Origin: Nocardioides scoriae
GTDB taxonomy: Bacteria; Actinomycetota; Actinomycetes; Propionibacteriales; Nocardioidaceae
Direction: 5' to 3'
Assembly (NCBI RefSeq): GCF_900104965.1
Contig: NZ_LT629757.1
Location: forward strand, 930,001-994,000
Length of the DNA: 64,000 bases
Below, one piece after another: positions 8,996 to 16,993 of the stretch; within the stretch, counting starts at the first letter, position 1; each line of letters starts with the position of its first letter. The notes under the pieces were generated by a model. It was given only the letters and a program-made list of their open reading frames with translations, searched no databases and had not been told where the DNA came from. Made by a program: the position numbers and the translations under genes.

Positions 8996-9417
8996 GCGCC
9001 GCGCAGGGGGCCCGGCAGGCCGACGAGCAGCCGCAGGACCCCCGGGTCGGCACCACCGTGGTCCACCGCCGCTACGTGTCGTACGCCGAGGCGCACTACG
9101 CCGGCGACCTGGTCGACGGGGCGTGGGGGCTGGCGCTGTTCGGTGACGTGGCCACCGAGATGTGCATCCGCACCGACGGCGACGAGGGGTTGTTCGCGTC
9201 GTACGCCGAGGTGCAGTTCCGCGGCCCGGTGCGCGCCGGTGACGTGGTCGAGGCCCGCGGCGTGCTGGTGGCCGTCGGCCGGCGGTCCCGTCGCATCGAC
9301 TTCGAGCTGCTGGTCGTGGCGCGCGGCGAGCAGGGCGCCAGCCGAGAGTCCGCGGCGCGGATGCTGGAGCAGCCGGTCGTGGCGACCTCGGCCACCGGCA
9401 CCGTGGTCGTCCCGTGA
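8992..9417 (+). CDS. kal: 3-aminobutyryl-CoA ammonia-lyase
   Basis: The 141-residue hotdog-fold protein starts at a GTG overlapping the kamE stop. It contains VVHRRYVSYAEAHYAGDLVDGAW and VQFRGPVRAGDVVEARG, as in MaoC/thioesterase-type hotdog enzymes. In lysine fermentation the last committed step, release of ammonia from 3-aminobutyryl-CoA to give crotonyl-CoA, is done by a small hotdog protein of this size. The specific name rests largely on its place as the last gene of the kdd-kamDE operon; a related acyl-CoA thioesterase is the alternative. Confidence 0.75.
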   Translation: MSAAQGARQADEQPQDPRVGTTVVHRRYVSYAEAHYAGDLVDGAWGLALFGDVATEMCIRTDGDEGLFASYAEVQFRGPVRAGDVVEARGVLVAVGRRSRRIDFELLVVARGEQGASRESAARMLEQPVVATSATGTVVVP

Positions 9418-9437
9418 CCCGAATTACTAGACCAGAT

Positions 9438-9461
9438 CGGCGTGTCCAGTGCGACACGCCG
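9438..9461 (+). terminator. Terminator hairpin after the lysine operon
   Basis: CGGCGTGTC (9438-9446), a 6-nt loop and GACACGCCG (9453-9461) form a perfect 9-bp stem, 20 nt after the kal stop. There is no long T run, which is common for actinobacterial terminators. Confidence 0.75.
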
Positions 9462-9834
9462 AGAAACTCGAGTATTTCGTGCAAACTTCCTCAGACGGGG
9501 TACGACTCGCTGACCTGCGGGTTTGTCGCGTCCGCACAGGTCAGGCGATGGTTGACACCCCCCGAGCGCCCCGGACAGGCTCCTACCAGTTTCTCCGGGC
9601 AGCACGTCCAGTCGTGCGACCGGCTGTTGCGATCTCGGGCCTCCTCGCCAAGGCGGACCCGGGTGCGCACTTGGCGGGTCGGTCGTCGCGGTGTGGACGG
9701 GAGGACGCGGGGGGGACGAGTCGACCAGTAGACAACGTTCGCGGCACTGGCATCCGGTCAGTGCGCGTGCGGTCCGAAGGTCCACGACGTTCCCCCCGTC
9801 CTGCCTCATCCGGCCAGGCGCTAGGTTGCGGGAC
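9462..9834 (+). other. Structured intergenic leader with a candidate promoter, no convincing gene
   Basis: This stretch before the mannose synthase gene has no open frame with normal codon use. It holds several inverted repeats. CTGACCTG (9510-9517) pairs with CAGGTCAG (9537-9544), extended by CGG/CCG after a 2-nt bulge. GCACG/CGTGC flank a short loop near 9602-9617. CGCCAAG (9646-9652) pairs with CTTGGCG (9670-9676). TTGACA at 9552-9557 with CAGGCT at 9576-9581 (18-nt spacing) is a good promoter. Transcription from it would give about a 245-nt leader, so a structured leader RNA or a small RNA is possible. I recognise no known RNA family. Confidence 0.4.
9552..9581 (+). promoter_or_regulatory. 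Candidate housekeeping promoter upstream of the mannose synthase gene
   Basis: A perfect TTGACA -35 box is followed after 18 nt by CAGGCT, which fits the loose actinobacterial -10 pattern (A at position 2, T at position 6). The expected transcript start near 9588 lies about 245 nt before the next start codon. Confidence 0.45.
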
Positions 9835-10674
9835 ATGAGCCCCGCCGACCCCCTCGGCCCGCACGACGGTCCCCACGGACTGGGTCGCGTCGTCGTGGTC
9901 GTCCCGACGTACAACGAGGCCCTCAACCTGGCCCCGCTGCTCGGGCGGCTCCGGGCCGCGCAGCCCGGGGTCGACGTCCTGGTCGTCGACGACGGCTCCC
10001 CGGACGGCACCGGCGGGATCGCCGACGACGTCGCCGCCGTCGACCCGGCCGTCACCGTGCTGCACCGCACCCGCAAGGAGGGTCTCGGGGCGGCGTACCT
10101 GCACGGCTTCCGGGTGGCGCTGGAGCGCGGCTACGACGTCGTGGGGGAGATGGACGCCGACGGCTCCCACCAGCCCGAGCAGCTGGAGCGGCTGCTGGCG
10201 GCCCTCGTGGACGCCGACCTGGTGATCGGGTCCCGCTGGGTCCCCGGCGGCAGCATCGTCAACTGGCCCAAGCACCGCGAGCTGCTCTCGCGGGGCGGCA
10301 ACCTCTACACCCGGCTGCTGCTGGGGATGCCCGTGCGCGACGCCACGGCCGGCTACCGGCTGTTCCGCCGCGCCACGCTGGAGCGGATCCACCTCGAGGA
10401 GATCGCCTCGCTCGGCTACGTCTTCCAGGCCGACCTGGCCTTCCGGACGGTCCGGGCCGGGCTGCGCGTGCGCGAGGTGCCGATCGAGTTCGTCGAGCGG
10501 GAGCGCGGGGAGTCCAAGATGAGCGGGGCGGTGGCGACCGAGTCGCTGCGCCGGATCACCCGCTGGGGCCTGGGGGAGCGGAGCCGCCAGCTCCGGGCCG
10601 CCGTGCGCCGCCGCCGCGCCAACGCCGGTCAGAGCGACCGGGTGGCGGAACAGCCGCGACGCGCGGCTCGTTGA
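9835..10674 (+). CDS. Polyprenol monophosphomannose synthase (GT2)
   Basis: The 279-residue glycosyltransferase is of the dolichol-phosphate mannose synthase type. It moves mannose from GDP-mannose to polyprenyl phosphate, supplying protein O-mannosylation and lipoglycan synthesis at the membrane. Visible motifs are VVVPTYNEALNL, VVDDGSPDGT, GEMDADGSHQP (DXD metal site), and VIGSRWVPGGSIVNWP with GYRLFRRATL. It lacks the C-terminal membrane segments of eukaryotic-like forms, and no Ppm2/Lnt-type partner is adjacent. I chose the ATG at 9835 (MSPADPLG) because upstream in-frame codons do not look coding. fxsA follows after 7 nt. Confidence 0.88.
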   Translation: MSPADPLGPHDGPHGLGRVVVVVPTYNEALNLAPLLGRLRAAQPGVDVLVVDDGSPDGTGGIADDVAAVDPAVTVLHRTRKEGLGAAYLHGFRVALERGYDVVGEMDADGSHQPEQLERLLAALVDADLVIGSRWVPGGSIVNWPKHRELLSRGGNLYTRLLLGMPVRDATAGYRLFRRATLERIHLEEIASLGYVFQADLAFRTVRAGLRVREVPIEFVERERGESKMSGAVATESLRRITRWGLGERSRQLRAAVRRRRANAGQSDRVAEQPRRAAR

Positions 10675-10681
10675 GCAGGGC

Positions 10682-11242
10682 ATGAGCGACCCCCTGCGTC
10701 CCACCCGCACCCGAGGCGCGCGCACGCGCCGGTTCCCCTGGTGGCTGCTGCTGGTGGCCTTCGTGGTGGTGCCGCTGGTGGAGATCTACGTCATCGTGCA
10801 GATCGGCCAGGTCATCGGCGCCTGGTGGACGATCCTGCTGCTGGTCGCCGACAGCCTGCTCGGCTCGTGGCTGGTCAAGCGGGAGGGCGGGCGCGCCTGG
10901 GAGGCGCTGCGCGTCGCGCTGCAGCAGGGCCGGATGCCGCACAAGGAGCTGGCCGACGGCATGCTCGTCCTGATCGGTGGCCTGCTGATGCTGACCCCGG
11001 GCTTCGTGCTCGACGTGGTCGGCCTGCTGGCGATCCTCCCGGTGACGCGGCCGCTGGGCCGCCGGGCGCTCGCCGGCGTGATCGCTCGTCGGCTCACCAG
11101 CAGCGGGGGGCCCGGGATGGGCTTTCCCGTCGCCGGGTTCGGTGGCTTCCCGGGCGGTGCTGCGGGTGGTCCCGCGTCGCAGGGCCGGGCACGACGAAGC
11201 CCGGGACCAGACGACGTGGTCCCGGGCGAGGTCGTGGACTGA
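10682..11242 (+). CDS. fxsA: FxsA family membrane protein
   Basis: The 186-residue protein has hydrophobic segments at about 17-38, 40-58 and 95-118 and carries the FxsA hallmarks VPLVEIYVIVQIG and GGLLMLTPGFVLDVVGLLAILP. FxsA-type proteins are cytoplasmic-membrane proteins; E. coli FxsA affects phage T7 exclusion by F plasmids, and the role in actinobacteria is unknown. The C-terminus is a Gly/Pro-rich cytoplasmic tail. It lies 7 nt after the mannose synthase gene and is probably cotranscribed. Confidence 0.85.
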   Translation: MSDPLRPTRTRGARTRRFPWWLLLVAFVVVPLVEIYVIVQIGQVIGAWWTILLLVADSLLGSWLVKREGGRAWEALRVALQQGRMPHKELADGMLVLIGGLLMLTPGFVLDVVGLLAILPVTRPLGRRALAGVIARRLTSSGGPGMGFPVAGFGGFPGGAAGGPASQGRARRSPGPDDVVPGEVVD

Positions 11243-11256
11243 GGTTCCACGCAGGG

Positions 11257-11273
11257 CCGCTGCCAGGCAGCGG
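11257..11273. terminator. Convergent terminator palindrome
   Basis: CCGCTGCC, one A, then GGCAGCGG form a perfect 17-nt palindrome between the convergent ends of fxsA (11242) and rbpA (11296). Folded as RNA it gives a 6-bp stem with a 5-nt loop. Confidence 0.55.
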
Positions 11274-11295
11274 TCGAGCGGGGCTCGGCCAGCGC

Positions 11296-11682
11296 TCAGA
11301 CGGAGGCGCGCTTCTTGCGGGCGCTGGGGCGGTGCAGGTGGGCCGGGCCGATCTCGCCGCTGCGCAGCAGGTCGAGACGCTCGGCCAGGATGTCCTCGAG
11401 CTCCTTCTCGGAGCGGCGCTCCAGGAGCATGTCCCAGTGGGTGCGGGCGGGCTTCTCGGCCTTGACCTCGGGCTCGATGCCGGAGGTGGCACGCGCCTCG
11501 GCGCCGCAGCGCGGGCACTCCCACAGCGCCGGGATGTCGGCCTCGACGGACATGGTGATCTCGAACCCGTGCCCCTGCGAGCACAGGTAGCCGACCTGCT
11601 GACGCGCGGCGAACTCGATGCCCCGCTCGTCCTCGAAGCTCTGTCCGCCGAGACGGGCTCCGCGAAGGGTGCGCTCTCCCAT
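11296..11682 (-). CDS. rbpA: RNA polymerase-binding protein RbpA
   Basis: This actinobacteria-specific factor binds the principal sigma factor and stabilises open complexes. The 128-residue protein begins MGERTLRGARLGGQSFEDERG, contains the zinc-ribbon-like core YLCSQGHGF...WECPRCGAEA, and continues with KPARTHWDMLLERRSEKELEDIL, the sigma-interaction part. GGAGG lies 6 nt before the ATG at 11680-11682. The C-terminal tail (RPSARKKRASV) is basic. The 268 nt upstream, to the MFS gene, holds its promoter region and small hairpins but no gene that I can see. Confidence 0.95.
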   Translation of the reverse strand: MGERTLRGARLGGQSFEDERGIEFAARQQVGYLCSQGHGFEITMSVEADIPALWECPRCGAEARATSGIEPEVKAEKPARTHWDMLLERRSEKELEDILAERLDLLRSGEIGPAHLHRPSARKKRASV

Positions 11683-11950
11683 GGGTTCCTCCAGTCCTCT
11701 GCACCGACCGGGTCGCGGTCGCTGACTAGGTAGATCGTGTCGTGCTCGGTGGCGCGACCCACGGATTGGGGATCGCGACTGCCCATCTGGGCTCCAGGTC
11801 TCACGTGGTCCCGACGCCGGGACCCGGGCGCCCGACACCAGACCAACGAACGGCCTCGGTCCAGCATTCCCCACCTGGCCCGGAATGACACATCGGGACG
11901 GGTCGGGCGGGGGGTGGTCGAGACCACTGGTACCTCGGCACCAGACCGGG

Positions 11951-13333
11951 TCAGAGCGAGGACGGCACCCGGTTGCCGGCCTCGCGGATGCCGCGGGCGG
12001 GGTCGAGGCGCAGCAGGAAGAACGCGCCCAGCACGAAGAAGACGACCAGGGCGAGGATCGCCGGACGGTAGGACCCCGTGACCTGGAACACCACCCCGAA
12101 GAGCAGGGTGCCGAACCACGACGTGCCGCGCTCGGCGGCGTTGTAGAGGCTGAAGTACGCCCCTTCGCGACCGCGGGGGATGAGCAGGCTGAAGAACGAG
12201 CGCGAGAGCGCCTGGGTGCCGCCCATGACGACGCCGATGGCCACCGCGACGAGCAGGAACAGCACGACGTCCTCCCGCGGCAGGAACAAGGCGGCCACCA
12301 CGATCAGCATCCAGGCGAAGGTGCCGCCCAGGATCATCCGGTAGGCCCCGTGGCGGGCGGCGAGCCGGCCGAAGAACAGGGCGCCGCCGAAGGCCACGAA
12401 CTGGATCAGCAGGATGGTGGCGATCAGCACCGAGGTCGGGAAGCCCAGCTGCTTCTGGCCGTAGGTCGAGGCGGCGTAGATCACCGTCTGGATGCCGTCG
12501 TTGTAGAACAGGTAGGCCAGCAGGAACGTCAGCGTCATCGGGTAGCGGCGCATGTCGCGGAAGGTGTCGGCGAGCTGGCCGAAGCTGCGGCGCAGCACCC
12601 CGCCCTCGACCGCCACCACGTCGACCGGCGCGTGGTTGCGCAGCCGCACGAACGGGATGATCGTGAAGCCCGCCCACCACACGGCCGCCGAGAGCAGCGA
12701 GAGCCGGACCGCCAGCTCGGTGTCGATGCCGAAGGTCCCGGGCAGCAGCACCAGCACCAGGTTGAGGAGCAGCAGCACGCCGCCCCCGAGGTAGCCGAAC
12801 GCCCAGCCCCGCGAGGACACGGCGTCGCGCTCCTCCTCGGTCGAGATGTCGGCGAGCATGGCGTAGTAGCTGACCATCGCGCAGCCGGCGAGCACGCTGC
12901 TCATCACGACCGCGACGGCCCCCAGCTGCCAGTTGTCGCCCTCCATGAAGAACAGCAGCGACGCGAAGGCGGCCCCGGCCCAGGCGAACGCCGCCATGTG
13001 GACCTTCTTGCGCCCGGAGCGGTCCACCCAGGCGCCCACGACCGGCAGCACGAACGCGCCCGCGATGGTGGCGAAGCTGGTGAGGTAGCTGGGCAGCGAC
13101 CCCGCCGCGAGGTGCAGGCCGAGGACGCTCACGGTGCGGCTGCAGGTCTCGTCGGCGTCGGTGCAGCCGGCGGCCCGGCCCGCCACCGTGATCATGTAGG
13201 GGCCGAACAGCACGCTGAGCACGGTCGTGTAGTAGGCCGAGTTGGCCCAGTCGTACCAGTTCCACGCCTTCTGCTGCCGGCGTCGGTCGAGGGGGGAGAG
13301 GTCGGCGATGCCGATCGGGGCGCGGGCGCTCAT
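11951..13333 (-). CDS. MFS transporter, UMF1/Atg22-like
   Basis: The 460-residue membrane protein has about 12 hydrophobic segments. It starts MSARAPIGIADLSPLDRR and continues with KAWNWYDWANSAYYTTVLSVL, the hallmark N-terminus of the UMF1 (vacuole effluxer Atg22-like) branch of the major facilitator superfamily. VGAWVDRSGRKK is the MFS loop 2-3 motif. Bacterial members are uncharacterised; yeast Atg22 exports amino acids. Its ATG overlaps the stop of the glycerophosphodiesterase gene (ATGA), so they are cotranscribed. Export or uptake of the diesterase's products is an attractive but untested idea. Confidence 0.88.
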   Translation of the reverse strand: MSARAPIGIADLSPLDRRRQQKAWNWYDWANSAYYTTVLSVLFGPYMITVAGRAAGCTDADETCSRTVSVLGLHLAAGSLPSYLTSFATIAGAFVLPVVGAWVDRSGRKKVHMAAFAWAGAAFASLLFFMEGDNWQLGAVAVVMSSVLAGCAMVSYYAMLADISTEEERDAVSSRGWAFGYLGGGVLLLLNLVLVLLPGTFGIDTELAVRLSLLSAAVWWAGFTIIPFVRLRNHAPVDVVAVEGGVLRRSFGQLADTFRDMRRYPMTLTFLLAYLFYNDGIQTVIYAASTYGQKQLGFPTSVLIATILLIQFVAFGGALFFGRLAARHGAYRMILGGTFAWMLIVVAALFLPREDVVLFLLVAVAIGVVMGGTQALSRSFFSLLIPRGREGAYFSLYNAAERGTSWFGTLLFGVVFQVTGSYRPAILALVVFFVLGAFFLLRLDPARGIREAGNRVPSSL

Positions 13334-14142
13334 GCGGGGTCCTTCCAGAGTCCTCGCCGGACCAGGACGTCCTTGAGGACGTCGGTCCGGTCGGTGATCA
13401 GGCCGTCCACCCCGAGGTCGACCAGCTCCTCCATCTCGTCGGGCTCGTCGACGGTCCACACGTGCACCTGGGCGCGGGCGGCGTGGGCGCGACGCACGAG
13501 CGCGGCGGTGACGACGGGCACCGGCCCGCGGCGGTGGGGCACCTGGAGGGCCGCCACCTTCCCGCGGGTCAGCAGCCGGCTGACGCGGCCCGAGGGCGAG
13601 CCAACGAACAGCGCGACCTCCTGCGGCGAGGCCGAGGTGGCGACGCGCCCGCGGCTGAGCCGGCGGAAGCGGTCGAGCCGGGACTGGGAGAACGAGCCGA
13701 TGCACACCCGGTCGTGGCTGGCGGTGCGGTCGACGAGCGCGGCCAGGGGCGCGACCGACGCGGCCGACTTGAGGTCGATGTTGAAGCGGGCCTCGGGCAG
13801 CTCCTCGAGCAGCTCGGCCATGGTGGGCACGGCGTGCGCCCCGGCGATCCGGGCCAGGGCGACGTCCTGGGCGCTGAGCAGCGAGAGCCGGCCCTGCCGG
13901 TCGGTGACGCGGTCGAGGACGGCGTCGTGGAAGGCCAGCAGGGTGCCGTCGGTGGTGGCGTGCACGTCGGTCTCGAGGTAGCGGTAGCCGAGGGCGGCCG
14001 CGTGGCGGAACGCGTGCAGCGTGTTCTCGGCACCCGGCAGCTCGGGATGGCGGGCACCGCCCCGGTGGGCCATGGCGATGAGGGAGCCACCGGCCCGGCC
14101 CTCGTCGAGGTAGGCGAAGCCCGTGCGCGGCGCGGCGGTCAC
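13330..14142 (-). CDS. Glycerophosphodiester phosphodiesterase
   Basis: The enzyme hydrolyses glycerophosphodiesters to an alcohol and glycerol-3-phosphate. It has the GDPD signatures MAHRGGARHPELPGAENT, YLETDVHATTDGTLLAFHD and the C-terminal VWTVDEPDEMEELVDLGVDG, and no signal peptide, so it is cytoplasmic. I start at the GTG at 14140-14142 (VTAAPRTGFAYLDEG). Codons between an upstream ATG at 14199 and this GTG are rich in A/T third bases unlike the gene, and a CATACT box lies 5-6 nt before the GTG, suggesting a leaderless transcript. Starting at 14199 would add 19 residues. It overlaps the MFS gene by 4 nt. Confidence 0.85.
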   Translation of the reverse strand: MTAAPRTGFAYLDEGRAGGSLIAMAHRGGARHPELPGAENTLHAFRHAAALGYRYLETDVHATTDGTLLAFHDAVLDRVTDRQGRLSLLSAQDVALARIAGAHAVPTMAELLEELPEARFNIDLKSAASVAPLAALVDRTASHDRVCIGSFSQSRLDRFRRLSRGRVATSASPQEVALFVGSPSGRVSRLLTRGKVAALQVPHRRGPVPVVTAALVRRAHAARAQVHVWTVDEPDEMEELVDLGVDGLITDRTDVLKDVLVRRGLWKDPA

Positions 14143-14211
14143 AGGGGAAGTATGGGGCGGCACCCCGCCATCGTCCTCCCGACCCGCGGGTGCGGACATC
14201 CGCCGGCGTAC

Positions 14212-15855
<1,644 letters not shown>

Positions 15856-15980
15856 CGGGTGAGCGTAGGGCGGGGGTGGGGGTGCGTGGGTGGTGGGGCG
15901 CCGTGGGGCCGAGGTCGCGATGGGGCGCGGTCGTGGTGGGGCCGGCGTGCCGGGGGCGGGTGGGCGGCGGCGGGTGGGAC

Positions 15981-16445
15981 GTCGTGCGAGGTGGTCGCGC
16001 TGGCGGCCGGGCCGGATGACGTCCCGGTGGGTGTCGTACGAGGTGGCTGCTCTGGCGGCTGGTCCGCATGACGTCCTGGTGGGGGTCGAACGAGGTGATC
16101 GCCCTGGTCGTGGCTGGGCGGCTTGTCGTGTGGGTTCCGCGTCAGCCCGTGGCTCGGATCCCACACGACGCCGGGGTGAGGATCGGGGAGCTGTCGATCA
16201 CCTGGGGCGGGACGTCGTACGACGTGGCCGTCCTGGCAACCAGGTCGCATGACGTCCCGGTGGGTGTCGTGCAAGGTGGTTGCCCTGGCGGCTGGTCCGC
16301 ATGACGTCCCGGCGGGTGTCGTACGAGGTTGCTGCTCTGGCGGCCGGTCCGCATGACGTCCTGGTGGGTGTCGTGCGAGGTGGTCGCTCTAGCGGCCGGG
16401 CCAGATGACGTCCCGGCGGGTGTCGTACGACGTGGTCGCCCTGGT
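15981..16445. repeat. 52-bp tandem repeat array (six full, two truncated units)
   Basis: Units begin at 15981, 16033, 16214, 16266, 16318 and 16370, each exactly 52 nt. Truncated units begin at 16085 and 16422, and a hairpin element follows each truncated unit. Every unit opens with GTCGTRCGAG or a close variant (a perfect 10-bp palindrome GTCGTACGAC in two), has CTGGCGGC-like sequence in the middle, and contains ATGACGTCC near its end. Divergence between units is about 10-20 percent. Fifty-two is not a multiple of 3, so this is not a protein repeat, although the G/C-rich sequence leaves frames open on both strands. Function unknown. Confidence 0.85.
16125..16169. repeat. Long hairpin element, copy 1
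   Basis: Arms 16125-16139 and 16155-16169 are 15 nt with a single mismatch (outer 10 bp GTCGTGTGGG/CCCACACGAC perfect). The 15-nt loop itself contains AGCC/GGCT. The element interrupts a truncated 52-bp unit. An identical 45-nt copy is at 16471. Confidence 0.8.
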
Positions 16446-16470
16446 CGCCCTGGTGGTGGCCGGGCGGCAC

Positions 16471-16515
16471 GTCGTGTGGGTTCCGCGTCAGCCCGTGGCT
16501 CGGATCCCACACGAC
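16471..16515. repeat. Long hairpin element, copy 2
   Basis: This is the second copy of the 45-nt hairpin, identical over its arms and loop to that at 16125. It again follows a truncated 52-bp unit, and the G-rich sequence after each copy (around GGGGAG) is related. The pair shows that a block of [52-bp units + hairpin + tail] was duplicated. Confidence 0.8.
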
Positions 16516-16533
16516 GAGGCCGAGGTGGGGATT

Positions 16534-16572
16534 GGGGAGTCCTGCTGTCACCAGGTGGCAGCAGGACTCCCC
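16534..16572. terminator. Very strong hairpin, 14-bp perfect stem
   Basis: GGGGAGTCCTGCTG (16534-16547) pairs with CAGCAGGACTCCCC (16559-16572). Inside, CACC/GGTG extend the stem almost to closure, so the whole 39 nt is nearly palindromic. It lies 58 nt beyond the stop of the decayed kinase gene on the minus strand and could be its old terminator, or the boundary of the repeat block. Confidence 0.6.
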
Positions 16573-16629
16573 GTTGACGTGTGCTCGACCCAGCGTGGTC
16601 CGACGCCGTACGACGTCCCGGCGGGGTCG

Positions 16630-16920
16630 TCACCACCCGATCCGGCGCAGCACCTCCCGGGCGGTGTCAGTCGCCGCCTCGTCGGCGTGCCGGGCTACGA
16701 GGCGGGTACGCACGACATCGGGGGCGACGACCAGGCGACACGTCACCAGGGGCATCCCCACCGCGGCCGTGACCTGTCGCAGCTCGGCGTGCGTCTCCAC
16801 GACGCCGGAGAGGACGAGCCGGTGAGCACCCGCCCGGACGAAGCTCGCAGCCAGCGGCGCGAGGTTCTCGACCGTGAGCCGGGAGCCGGACGGGTCGTCG
16901 GGCGGCGGCCGCCGTGGACC
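16630..16920 (-). pseudogene. Remnant of a P-loop (AAA/kinase-like) protein gene
   Basis: Reading the minus strand to a TGA at 16630-16632 gives sequence with normal coding bias: PPPDDPSGSRLTVENLA, then FVRAGAHRLVLSGVVE, RLVVAPDVVRTRLVARH, and finally DTAREVLRRIGW. This matches, from memory of the family, the middle and C-terminus of actinobacterial P-loop kinase-like ATPases that carry a PPPDDP...RL...NLA stretch and end in EVLR..GW. The N-terminal P-loop segment is missing, since murA ends at 16994. About 45 residues between RLVARH and ADEAATDTAREV are also lost. No plausible start codon remains. It lies beside the repeat array, in line with local rearrangement. Confidence 0.6.
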
Positions 16921-16993
16921 TGCCTGCGCCCACGGCGCCGTCTCGGAGCAGGGCGCGGGGCCGGTGCCGGTGCCGGTGCCGGTGCGCGACGCC

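Noticed and set aside
9449-9838. 129-codon frame in the leader before the mannose synthase gene
   Set aside because: Codon use is unlike coding DNA here, it runs over hairpins and a promoter, and it ends inside the start of the real gene.
14143-14199. 19-residue N-terminal extension of the glycerophosphodiesterase
   Set aside because: The codons have many A/T third bases and no ribosome site. A -10-like box falls just before the inner GTG.
15856-16274. Protein made of repeats read from the 52-bp array
   Set aside because: The unit length is not a multiple of three, so each copy shifts frame. Open frames there are a by-product of high GC.
15981-16445. CRISPR array
   Set aside because: The 52-bp units are contiguous and similar along their whole length. 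There are no short identical repeats separated by unique spacers, and no cas genes are present.
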